Assembly (NCBI GenBank): GCA_009992615.1
Contig: JAACVA010000142.1
Span: forward strand, 1 to 9,321
From: Rhodobacterales bacterium
Lineage (GTDB): Bacteria; Pseudomonadota; Alphaproteobacteria; Rhodobacterales; Rhodobacteraceae
Direction: 5' to 3'
Length of the DNA stretch: 9,321 nt
Positions 1-6,212 of the stretch are shown one piece after another. A program made the position numbers and the translations under genes. Within the stretch, counting starts at the first letter, position 1. Every line of letters begins with the position of its first letter. The notes under the pieces were generated by a model. The model was given only the letters and a program-made list of their open reading frames with translations, was not told where the DNA came from and did no database searches.

Positions 1-2
1 AA

Positions 3-1295
3 AACTGTATCCTGCACGGCGATGCCGCCTCCGAGGCGTTCCTGAGCGAGATCGTCGGCGCCGCGCCCTGGCCGGGGCAACGCCACTGGAACATGGAATC
101 AATTTACGAATACGGCGCGCGGGCCGGGTTCTGGCGGCTGCACCGGCTGCTCAAGGATCTGCCGATCACCGTCTATGGCGTGGCCACGGCGCTGGCCCGG
201 TCGCCCGAACAGGTGGCGGCGATGCTGGGCGCGGGGTGGGATGTTGCATCCCACGGGTTGAAATGGATCGAATACAAGGATTACAGCACCGCCGACGAAG
301 CCGCCGATATGGCCGAAGCGATCCGCCTGCACACACAGGTGGTGGGCCGCCCACCGCGCGGCTGGTACACCGGGCGGTGCAGCGTCAACACCGTGCGCCT
401 GGCCGCCGAAACCGGGCAATTCGCCTATGTCGCTGACACCTATGATGATGATCTGCCCTACTGGCGCACATTCGGCGCGCGCGATCAACTGATCGTGCCC
501 TATACGCTGGATTGCAACGACATGCGCTTTGCCACGCCGCAGGGGTTCAATTCCGGCGATCAGTTTTTCGCCTATCTGCGCGACACCTTCGACGGGCTGT
601 ACCGCGAAGGCGCCGAGGGCGCGCCAAAGATGATGTCGGTCGGTCTGCATTGCCGCCTCGTGGGCCGTCCGGGCCGGGCCGAGGCGCTGCGCCGGTTCAT
701 CGCCCATGCCAAGGGATACGACGGCGTGTGGTTCGCCACCCGCGCGCAGATCGCCGACCATTGGGCGCGGGTCCACCCGCCGCATCGCCGCGAACGGCCC
801 AGCACGATGGACCGCGCCACGTTTGTCGCGCAGTTTGGTGGCATTTTCGAGCATTCCCCGTGGATCGCCGAGGGCGCCCATGCGCTGGAACTGGGGGCCG
901 CCCATGATACGGCGATCGGGCTGCACAATGCTCTTGCGCGGGTGTTCCGATCCGCGTCAGAGGACCGGCGCCTTGCGGTGTTGAAGGCGCACCCCGATCT
1001 GGCGGGCAAATTGGCCCAGGCCAAACGCCTGACCAGCGACTCCAGCGCCGAACAAGCCTCGGCCGGGCTGGATGCGCTGAGCGATGGCGAACGCGCGGCC
1101 TTCAGCGATATGAACACCAGCTATATGGAAAAGCACGGTTTTCCCTTCATCATCGCGGTGCGCGACCATGACAAGGCGGGCATTCTCGCCGCGTTCCGGC
1201 GCCGCATTGCCCAGGATCGGACCGCCGAATTTGCCGAAGCCTGCCGTCAGGTCGAACGCATTGCACTGCACCGCCTGAAGGCGCTTCTGCCATGA
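3..1295 (+). CDS. puuE-uraD: Bifunctional allantoinase (PuuE) / OHCU decarboxylase (UraD), 5'-truncated
   Basis: The reading frame is open from the first bases of the window and is cut at its 5' end. Codons before the ATG at 93 already read like a PuuE core (HWNMESIYEYG follows at 84-116), so that ATG is internal and not the start. The N-terminal part, to about nt 800, is a polysaccharide-deacetylase-fold allantoinase of the PuuE type, which hydrolyses allantoin to allantoate; the ASHG segment near nt 246 is a family hallmark. From about nt 807 (MDRATF) a complete UraD domain follows. It has the catalytic-His motif AHPDLAGK (His codon at 990-992), the SSAEQ motif about 20 residues later, and NTSYMEKHGFPFI. 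UraD decarboxylates OHCU to S-allantoin, the substrate of the fused partner. The fusion is known (TIGR03212 covers the deacetylase part of UraD fusions). Its stop overlaps the allA start as ATGA, indicating translational coupling. Confidence 0.93.
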   Translation, partial: NCILHGDAASEAFLSEIVGAAPWPGQRHWNMESIYEYGARAGFWRLHRLLKDLPITVYGVATALARSPEQVAAMLGAGWDVASHGLKWIEYKDYSTADEAADMAEAIRLHTQVVGRPPRGWYTGRCSVNTVRLAAETGQFAYVADTYDDDLPYWRTFGARDQLIVPYTLDCNDMRFATPQGFNSGDQFFAYLRDTFDGLYREGAEGAPKMMSVGLHCRLVGRPGRAEALRRFIAHAKGYDGVWFATRAQIADHWARVHPPHRRERPSTMDRATFVAQFGGIFEHSPWIAEGAHALELGAAHDTAIGLHNALARVFRSASEDRRLAVLKAHPDLAGKLAQAKRLTSDSSAEQASAGLDALSDGERAAFSDMNTSYMEKHGFPFIIAVRDHDKAGILAAFRRRIAQDRTAEFAEACRQVERIALHRLKALLP

Positions 1296-1777
1296 GCCGC
1301 ACCCTGATCGCGCGGCCCCTCGCCGCCGCAGCCTTTGCCGCCTTTGGCGATGTGATTGAGGCGGCAGGCACTGCGGACAAGATCATCAATCAGGGCCTGT
1401 GCGGCCGGTTTCATGACCGCGCGCGCCTTGATTTCGGCACCGGGCGCGCGGGCATCAGTATTTTTGATGCAGTGCCCCGCACCCTGCCCCACAGGCTTGA
1501 TCTGTTGGAGCGTCATCCCGAGGGCAGCCAGACTTTTGTGCCGATGCACACCAACCCCTGGCTGGTCATCGTTGCCCCCGACGCCGGAGGCATCCCCGGC
1601 ACGCCACTGGCCTTTCTGGCCGCGCCCGGTCAGGCGGTGAACCTGCACCGCGGCACCTGGCACGGGGTGCTGACGCCGCTGCACGCGCCCGGCCTGTTCG
1701 CCGTGATCGACCGGATCGGCGCAGGTGCCAACCTTGAGGAATATCCCCTGACCGATCCGTGGATCGTTACCGCCTGA
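1292..1777 (+). CDS. allA: Ureidoglycolate lyase AllA
   Basis: The product is 161 aa, matching the roughly 160 aa of E. coli AllA. It carries the family motifs in order: ERHPEGSQ at residues 73-80, a LHRGTWHGVLTPL cupin strand at 118-130 and VIDRIGAGANLEEY at 138-151. The enzyme splits (S)-ureidoglycolate into glyoxylate and urea, the last step of ureide breakdown, in the cytoplasm. The start is fixed by a 4-nt ATGA overlap with the upstream puuE-uraD stop, so the two are almost certainly co-transcribed and translationally coupled. The last 11 nt overlap the 3' end of the convergent allE. Older databases call this family ureidoglycolate hydrolase, but it is a lyase. Confidence in family is high; the enzyme activity is inferred from homology and context. 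Confidence 0.93.
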   Translation: MSRTLIARPLAAAAFAAFGDVIEAAGTADKIINQGLCGRFHDRARLDFGTGRAGISIFDAVPRTLPHRLDLLERHPEGSQTFVPMHTNPWLVIVAPDAGGIPGTPLAFLAAPGQAVNLHRGTWHGVLTPLHAPGLFAVIDRIGAGANLEEYPLTDPWIVTA

Positions 1778-2597
1778 AGGTCAGCGCGGCGTGGCGGTTC
1801 ACGTCCTTGTACAACAGATACCGAAACGGCCCCGGCCCCCCGGCATAGCAGGCCTGCGGACAAAACGCGCGCAGCCACATGTAATCGCCCGCCTCGACCT
1901 CGACCCAGTCGCGGTTCAACCGATAGGCGCCCTTGCCCTGCAAGACATACAGCCCATGCTCCATCACATGGGTTTCGAGGAAGGGAATCACCCCGCCCGG
2001 TTGCAAGGTCACGATGGTGACATGCATGTCGTGGCGCAGATCGTCCGGTTCGACAAAGCGCGTCGTCGCCCAGGCACCGTTGGTGTCAGGCATGACGGTG
2101 GGGGCCACGGCCGAGTCATGGGCGATGATCGGTTCCGGGTGGTCCATCCCCTCAACCGGCTCATAGGCCTTGCGGATCCAGTGAAACCGGGCTGTGGCAT
2201 CGCCGTTGTTGACCAACGACCAGAGCGCGCCCGCGGGAAGATAGGCATAACTGCCGGGCGTCAGGGCATGGATGGCCCCCGCGATGGTCAGCTCTACGCC
2301 CCCCTCAACCACGAACAGAACCCCTTGGGCGCTTGCGTCGGGCTCTGGCCGTGTGCTGCCGCCGCCGGGCGATACCTCCATGATGTAATGGGAAAACGTC
2401 TCGGCAAAGCCGCTCATCGGGCGGGCGATGATCCACAGGCGCGTGGCAACCCAATGGGGCAGGAAACTGACCGTGATGTCGCGCATCGTGCCATGGGGAA
2501 TCACCGCATAGGCTTCGGTGAACACGGCCCGGCCGGTCAACAGATCGGTCTGGGGCGGATGGCCGCCGTGCGGGGCGAAATAGGGCGGACGGGTCAT
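1767..2597 (-). CDS. allE: (S)-ureidoglycine aminohydrolase AllE (bicupin)
   Basis: The 276-aa product is a bicupin of the YlbA/UGlyAH family, which releases ammonia from (S)-ureidoglycine to give (S)-ureidoglycolate, the substrate of AllA. The first cupin spans about residues 60-140. The second, about 190-265, holds the metal site: Glu208, His210 and His214 in LETHVMEH, and Gln248 in FCPQACY. The spacing of these four (0, +2, +6, +40) equals that of the Mn ligands described for the Arabidopsis enzyme (Glu235, His237, His241, Gln275), which strongly supports activity. A GAGG Shine-Dalgarno lies 5 nt before the ATG at 2597. It reads toward allA and overlaps its 3' end by 11 nt. It lies 101 nt downstream of the BKACE gene on the same strand, so the two may share a transcript. 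Confidence 0.93.
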   Translation of the reverse strand: MTRPPYFAPHGGHPPQTDLLTGRAVFTEAYAVIPHGTMRDITVSFLPHWVATRLWIIARPMSGFAETFSHYIMEVSPGGGSTRPEPDASAQGVLFVVEGGVELTIAGAIHALTPGSYAYLPAGALWSLVNNGDATARFHWIRKAYEPVEGMDHPEPIIAHDSAVAPTVMPDTNGAWATTRFVEPDDLRHDMHVTIVTLQPGGVIPFLETHVMEHGLYVLQGKGAYRLNRDWVEVEAGDYMWLRAFCPQACYAGGPGPFRYLLYKDVNRHAALTFRR

Positions 2598-2698
2598 GGC
2601 GGGCCTCGGCTGTTGGATGTGCTGCGCCAGCTTTGGGCGATTGCGCGGGCTCCGGCAAGGGGGGGCGCGCGGTTGCTATGCGTGCCGTCGGCCTTGCG

Positions 2699-3625
2699 CT
2701 AGAAATTCACCTGATCGCCGCCTTTCAACGCCAGCATCGCGCGCGCTTCGTCCGGGCTGGCCAGATCCAGCCCCAGCCCTTCGACAATCTGACGCGCCAG
2801 ACGCACCTGTTGGGCGTTGCTGGTGGCCAGCTTGCCCGGCCCGGCCCACAGCGAATCTTCCAGCCCGACGCGCAGATTGCCGCCCATCGCCACCGCCATG
2901 GCGGCAATTGGTAACTGGTTGCGCCCTGCCCCCAGAACCGACCACTGGAAGTTGTCGCCAAACAGCCGGTCTGCGGTGCGCTTCATATGCGCCACATCCT
3001 CGGGGTGGGCGCCGATGCCGCCCAACAGGCCAAAGACCGACTGGATGAACAGCGGCGCCTTGACCAGCCCGCGGTCGAAAAAGTGTTTCAGGTTGTACAG
3101 ATGCGAGATGTCGTAACATTCGAATTCAAACCGGGTGCCGGTGGCCGAAAGGGTTTCCAGCGCATATTCGATGTCCTGGAATGAATTGCGAAACACCAGA
3201 TCGCGGCTGCCTTCGAGAAATTCCTGCTCCCACGGGTGCTGAAATTCGGTAAACCGCTCCAGCATCGGGTACAGCCCGAAATTCATCGACCCCATGTTCA
3301 GCGAAGCAACCTCGGGCGCATAGGTGGCGGCGGGGGCCACACGCTCGGCTACCTGCATGAAGGGCGACCCGCCGGTAGTGATGTTCAACACCGCATCGCA
3401 GCGCTGTTTGATCACCTTGAGGAATGGCGCAAAGGCCGCTGGAGTCTGGTCGGGCTTGCCGGTTTCGGGATCACGCGCGTGTAAGTGGATGATCGCCGCC
3501 CCCGCCTCGGCCGCCGCCACCGATGCATCGGTGATCTGTTCCGCCGTGATCGGCAGGTGCGGCGACATCGACGGCGTATGGATCGCGCCGGTGATGGCAC
3601 AGGTGATGATGACTTTGCGGGCCAT
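2699..3625 (-). CDS. BKACE-family (DUF849) beta-keto acid cleavage enzyme
   Basis: The 308-aa protein belongs to the 3-keto-5-aminohexanoate cleavage enzyme (Kce/BKACE, DUF849) family. These zinc TIM-barrel enzymes condense a beta-keto acid with acetyl-CoA to give a new CoA ester plus acetoacetate. Visible features are the N-terminal VIITCAITGA strand, the Zn-binding pair His47 and His49 in IIHLHARDPETG, TTGGS at 83-87, and LEDSLW at 255-260 with Glu256 as likely third Zn ligand. The frame stays open upstream to 3910, but residues encoded there (Trp/Gly/Cys-rich) do not resemble the family. The ATG at 3625 gives the usual family length and has a CGAGG Shine-Dalgarno 6 nt upstream. The natural substrate is unknown; characterised members act on 3-keto-5-aminohexanoate, dehydrocarnitine and related beta-keto acids. 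It lies upstream of allE on the same strand, which hints at co-expression with ureide catabolism but does not prove it. Confidence 0.88.
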   Translation of the reverse strand: MARKVIITCAITGAIHTPSMSPHLPITAEQITDASVAAAEAGAAIIHLHARDPETGKPDQTPAAFAPFLKVIKQRCDAVLNITTGGSPFMQVAERVAPAATYAPEVASLNMGSMNFGLYPMLERFTEFQHPWEQEFLEGSRDLVFRNSFQDIEYALETLSATGTRFEFECYDISHLYNLKHFFDRGLVKAPLFIQSVFGLLGGIGAHPEDVAHMKRTADRLFGDNFQWSVLGAGRNQLPIAAMAVAMGGNLRVGLEDSLWAGPGKLATSNAQQVRLARQIVEGLGLDLASPDEARAMLALKGGDQVNF

Positions 3626-3686
3626 GGGCAACCTCGGATCAATTTGCGACACCTCCACACTGGCCATCGTCACGCGAAAGGCAAGC

Positions 3687-3715
3687 TTAACAGACCATCG
3701 GCAAATTCCTGCCAA
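3687..3715 (-). promoter_or_regulatory. Candidate sigma-70-type promoter for the BKACE gene
   Basis: Read on the minus strand, TTGGCA (3715-3710, five of six matches to TTGACA) is followed after exactly 17 nt by TGTTAA (3692-3687, a weak -10 with three of six matches). Transcription would start about 55 nt upstream of the BKACE ATG at 3625. An inverted repeat abuts its upstream edge. The weak -10 would suit an activator-dependent promoter. This is based on inspection only. Confidence 0.3.
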
Positions 3716-3716
3716 G

Positions 3717-3737
3717 GCGGAATTTCCGGCATTCCGC
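3717..3737. promoter_or_regulatory. Perfect 7+7 inverted repeat, possible operator
   Basis: GCGGAAT (3717-3723) and ATTCCGC (3731-3737) are exact reverse complements separated by 7 nt, and the spacer begins TTCC, so CGGAA/TTCCG half-sites recur within the 21 bp. It lies directly upstream of the candidate BKACE -35 element and within the divergent intergenic region. No T-tract follows on either strand, so a terminator is unlikely. The placement suits a transcription-factor site for the BKACE gene; the factor is unknown. Confidence 0.4.
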
Positions 3738-3806
3738 TTTCCCGAATATGTCGTCAAAAGGCAGTGCTGGCGCCCTGAAATCGCCATCTTGTCCCGTAAG
3801 TATATC

Positions 3807-3821
3807 CACCACATCGTGGTG
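3807..3821. promoter_or_regulatory. Perfect 6+6 inverted repeat upstream of the small ORF
   Basis: CACCAC (3807-3812) and GTGGTG (3816-3821) are exact reverse complements around a 3-nt ATC spacer. A TATATC hexamer (3801-3806), usable as a -10 element, abuts it on the left. The AGGAG Shine-Dalgarno of the small ORF starts 6 nt to its right. It could be an operator overlapping a transcription start, or a short hairpin in the 5' leader. I saw no convincing -35 element at the right distance. Confidence 0.35.
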
Positions 3822-3839
3822 AATGCAGGAGTAACCAAA

Positions 3840-3947
3840 GTGCCGACCCAACCCCAACGCCCCGCCCCCGCGCACCCCGCCCCACAGCCGAACCAGACAA
3901 CGCCCGCCACCCCGACTCAGCGGTTTTCCGACTGGGCCGCGATCTGA
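3840..3947 (+). CDS. Small Pro/Gln/Thr-rich hypothetical protein (35 aa)
   Basis: This is a 35-codon ORF starting with GTG and ending at TGA 3945-3947. A textbook Shine-Dalgarno, AGGAG at 3827-3831, sits 8 nt before the start and is the best on this strand in the window. The product begins MPTQPQRPAPAHPAPQP, is dominated by Pro, Ala, Gln and Thr, and ends in a non-repetitive RFSDWAAI tail. It has no signal peptide and no membrane segment. The frame is open further upstream, antisense to the BKACE gene, and GTG codons at 3816 and 3819 are also in frame, but they lack a ribosome binding site. The TfoX-like gene begins 18 nt after its stop in the same frame, so it may be its operon partner or a leader ORF. 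I do not recognise the family. It may be a disordered small protein or a chance ORF in GC-rich spacer. Confidence 0.42.
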   Translation: MPTQPQRPAPAHPAPQPNQTTPATPTQRFSDWAAI

Positions 3948-3965
3948 GCCTGACGCGCGGCGTCC

Positions 3966-4316
3966 ATGATGGGCCCCCCGATCAGCAGCATCCGCAACCT
4001 CGGGCCCGCCATCGAACGGGCGTTTGCGCAGGTTGGCATCACCAGCGCCGAACAGCTGCGCACCCTCGGCACCGACGCAGCCTATGGCCGGCTGTTGGCG
4101 GGCGGAACGCGGCCGCATTTCATCAGCTTCTATGTGATCGAGATGGCCTTGCAGGGCCGCCCGTGGAATGATTGCAAGGGCGCCGAGAAAACCGCCCTGC
4201 GCGCCCGGTTCGACGCACTGAAGGCAGATCATGCCGACAGCGGCCGCGCCGCGATTGAGGCAGAATTGAACCGAATCGGTGTGATTGCGCCGCGAAAACC
4301 GCCGCCTTCCCGCTGA
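3966..4316 (+). CDS. TfoX/Sxy C-terminal-domain protein
   Basis: The 116-aa product matches the stand-alone TfoX C-terminal domain family. It has the SIRNLGPAIERAFAQVGI opening (residues 8-25), LRTLGTDAAYGRLL at 31-44 and GRPWNDCKGAEKTALR at 64-79. These are small helical proteins with a helix-hairpin-helix-like fold. In gammaproteobacteria the full-length TfoX/Sxy protein activates competence genes with CRP, but this protein lacks the N-terminal TfoX domain, so a competence role should not be assumed. The start is uncertain between the adjacent ATGs at 3966 and 3969, neither with a good Shine-Dalgarno. The Pro-rich C-terminus (RKPPPSR) is ordinary. It follows the small ORF by 18 nt and is separated from the downstream methyltransferase by 46 nt. 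Confidence 0.8.
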   Translation: MMGPPISSIRNLGPAIERAFAQVGITSAEQLRTLGTDAAYGRLLAGGTRPHFISFYVIEMALQGRPWNDCKGAEKTALRARFDALKADHADSGRAAIEAELNRIGVIAPRKPPPSR

Positions 4317-4362
4317 AAAAACTGGCCCGAAGCGTGACTATCGGGTTAGCTGATGTCATTTC

Positions 4363-5664
4363 ATGGATGGATTGACACAAATGCACAGCCCTTCTGAGCC
4401 ACGCCTTGAACGCACCATAGACGAAATTCCCGAAGAACAGCTGGATCACGACCTGGCCGAGGCCAGGCGCCTGTTGCGTGACGGCGACCGGGAAGGTGCC
4501 GTGCGGCAAACCCTCGAAACCCTGAACAAGGGCGGCATCGGCATGATGACGCTGGCCGAGTTTCGGTCGATCCTAGACGCGGCGGGACGTGATGATATTG
4601 CCAGCAAAATCCGCGAACAGATGCTGGGCGTTCTGGACACTGTCGAGAAAGATAAGATCGAACGGCCGCAAGAGCTGGCCCATGCCGCGATGATCCGGCT
4701 GGAACTTGACGATGTTGTGGGCGCCGAACGCTGCGCCGCAAACGCCTTCGCGGCGGCACCGACCGACCACAAGCTGTTGTTCCTGTTCACACTGGCGATG
4801 CTGAAGGCCGATACGTTTGCGCTGCACAGGTTGAACCCCGAACCGGCGCTGGCCGGGGTGGAGAACGCTGTTGCGCTGCTGACCAGCCTCGCGTCGATGC
4901 TGGGCAATTTCGGACACGACGACGATGCCCTGGCGCTGCTCGACTCATGCGAGCGGCATTGCAACACGCCCGCCGACCGCACCCGTATCGACAGCTTGCG
5001 CGCCGGACTGACCGATCAGGATCTTGCCATCGACCAACGTACAATGGCAACGGGCATTTTCGACCATTTCGCCGAATCCTATGACCAGAAACTTGCCCAT
5101 CTTGGCAACAACGGACCCGAGATCATCGCAGAAGCGTTGCAGATCCTCGGGTTGCCCGCCGACGGCAGCCGCGACATTTTAGATGCCGGCTGTGGCACCG
5201 GGTTGTGCGCGCCATACCTGCGGCCCTATGCGCGGCATCTGCATGGCCTCGACCTGTCGATCCCGATGCTGGAGAAATGCCGCGCCAAGGACAGCTTTGA
5301 TTTGTTGACGCGCACCGATCTGGCCGTGCGCGACACGTTTCCGCAAGGCGATTTCGATCTGGCGGTCAGTGGCGATGTTCTGGTTTATTTTGGCGCGCTG
5401 GATACGGTGTTCGCCAATATCTTTGACATCCTGCGCCCCGGTGGGCGGTTCATCTTCACCGTGGAAGAGGCGCCAACGCCGGCCCCCGCCCGCGGCTATG
5501 GCTATACGCCGTCGGGGCGGAATCACCACTCCGAAGGCTATATTCGGGATGTTCTGGCGCGCACCGGTTTCGGCACCGTCGATCTGATGCACCGCGACAC
5601 GTTGCGCTTTGAATTTGGCAACCCGATTGCTGGTCTTGCAATGTCGGCCTGCAAACCGGTCTGA
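4363..5664 (+). CDS. Two-domain protein: helical/TPR-like N-terminus plus class I SAM methyltransferase
   Basis: The 433-aa product resembles the TPR-containing predicted methyltransferases of COG4976. Residues about 25-220 are alpha-helical with degenerate TPR-like repeats, for example around 105-133 and 165-196. Residues about 228-433 are a Rossmann methyltransferase: the entry helix IFDHFAESYDQKL at 232-244, motif I LDAGCGTG at 273-280, the acidic strand-2 residue Asp297 in HGLDLS, FDLAVSGDVLVYFG at 331-344, and ILRPGGRFIFTVE at 356-368. SGRNHHSEGYIRDVL at 384-398 is a further family motif. No membrane segment or signal is seen, so it is probably cytoplasmic. The substrate is unknown. The NCBI-style label 'DNA methyltransferase' sometimes given to this family is not supported, because no (D/N)PPY motif is present. 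An alternative start at ATG 4381 would remove six residues; neither start has a clear ribosome binding site. Confidence 0.85.
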   Translation: MDGLTQMHSPSEPRLERTIDEIPEEQLDHDLAEARRLLRDGDREGAVRQTLETLNKGGIGMMTLAEFRSILDAAGRDDIASKIREQMLGVLDTVEKDKIERPQELAHAAMIRLELDDVVGAERCAANAFAAAPTDHKLLFLFTLAMLKADTFALHRLNPEPALAGVENAVALLTSLASMLGNFGHDDDALALLDSCERHCNTPADRTRIDSLRAGLTDQDLAIDQRTMATGIFDHFAESYDQKLAHLGNNGPEIIAEALQILGLPADGSRDILDAGCGTGLCAPYLRPYARHLHGLDLSIPMLEKCRAKDSFDLLTRTDLAVRDTFPQGDFDLAVSGDVLVYFGALDTVFANIFDILRPGGRFIFTVEEAPTPAPARGYGYTPSGRNHHSEGYIRDVLARTGFGTVDLMHRDTLRFEFGNPIAGLAMSACKPV

Positions 5665-5696
5665 ACCGGGCGCACCACGGTGGGCGCGCCCGGTTC
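5663..5696. terminator. Bidirectional hairpin terminator between convergent genes
   Basis: GAACCGGGCGC (5663-5673) pairs exactly with GCGCCCGGTTC (5686-5696), giving an 11-bp GC-rich stem. The 12-nt loop can extend it further through CCA/TGG. It begins within the methyltransferase stop codon and ends 7 nt before the 3' end of ndk, which is ideal for terminating both convergent transcripts. No T-tract follows on either strand, as is common for alphaproteobacterial terminators. Confidence 0.7.
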
Positions 5697-5703
5697 GGTC
5701 AAT

Positions 5704-6126
5704 TCAGCCGACCAGTTCAAGATCCGAGAAGTAAAACGCGATTTCCTCGGCAGCGGTTTCCGGAGCATCGGACCCGTGGACCGAGTTTTCACCGACCGAT
5801 TCGGCAAATTCGGCGCGGATCGTGCCCGCAGCCGCGTCGGCCGGGTTGGTCGCGCCCATCACTTCGCGGTTCTTGCCGATGGCGCCTTCGCCTTCCAGAA
5901 CCTGCACCACGACCGGGCCGGATGCCATGAATTCGCACAGCTCGTCATAGAACGGGCGGGCGGCGTGCACGGCATAGAATTTCCCGGCCTGATCCTTGGT
6001 CAGCTGGATCCGCTTCTGCGCGATGATGCGCAGGCCGGCATCTTCAAATTTGGCGTTGATCTTGCCGGTCAGGTTGCGCTTGGTTGCGTCGGGTTTGATG
6101 ATCGAAAGGGTGCGTTCAATGGCCAT
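5704..6126 (-). CDS. ndk: Nucleoside diphosphate kinase
   Basis: The 140-aa protein is a full-length Ndk. It transfers the gamma-phosphate of ATP to NDPs through a phosphohistidine, keeping cytoplasmic NTP and dNTP pools balanced. Active-site residues are all present at positions one lower than the usual numbering: Lys11 in SIIKPDA, Tyr51, Arg87, Thr93, Arg104, Asn114 and the phosphorylated His117 in ENSVHGSD. An AGAGG Shine-Dalgarno lies 8 nt before the ATG at 6126. It is convergent with the methyltransferase, sharing the hairpin terminator, and divergent from the ABC-F gene across 128 nt, so it is probably monocistronic. In many Rhodobacteraceae ndk is found near an ABC-F gene, so this looks like conserved core chromosome. 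Confidence 0.97.
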   Translation of the reverse strand: MAIERTLSIIKPDATKRNLTGKINAKFEDAGLRIIAQKRIQLTKDQAGKFYAVHAARPFYDELCEFMASGPVVVQVLEGEGAIGKNREVMGATNPADAAAGTIRAEFAESVGENSVHGSDAPETAAEEIAFYFSDLELVG

Positions 6127-6212
6127 GGTTCTTGCCTCTGTGGGTTTGGGACGGCCCTGCGCCGCGCCCGTAATTGCGGCGTCGTGCTAGCATGGCGCTG
6201 CCCCCGTGAAAA

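Noticed and set aside
93..95. ATG at 93 as the start of the allantoinase
   Set aside because: The 30 codons before it, back to the window edge, are in frame and continue the PuuE sequence, so the true start is upstream of the window.
2598..2698. Spacer between the BKACE gene and allE as a promoter or terminator region
   Set aside because: It holds a run of seven G and weak GCAAGG/CCTTGC complementarity, but no convincing promoter or stem-T-tract beyond the allE Shine-Dalgarno.
1791..2702. 303-codon plus-strand open frame antisense to allE
   Set aside because: allE on the other strand has exact metal-ligand spacing; this frame gives no recognisable protein.
3626..3910. N-terminal extension of the BKACE protein by 95 residues
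   Set aside because: The extension is Gly/Trp/Cys-rich and family-atypical, while the ATG at 3625 has a good Shine-Dalgarno and gives the normal family length.
3966..4316. TfoX-like protein as evidence for natural competence
   Set aside because: Only the C-terminal domain is present, and no competence gene is in the window.
4326..4345. CCCGA-N10-TCGGG hairpin after the TfoX-like gene as a terminator
   Set aside because: It has only five base pairs with a 10-nt loop and no T-run; too weak to call.
4372..4377. TTGACA as a -35 element near the methyltransferase start
   Set aside because: It lies inside the likely coding sequence, and the hexamer 17 nt downstream (TGAGCC) is not a -10 element.
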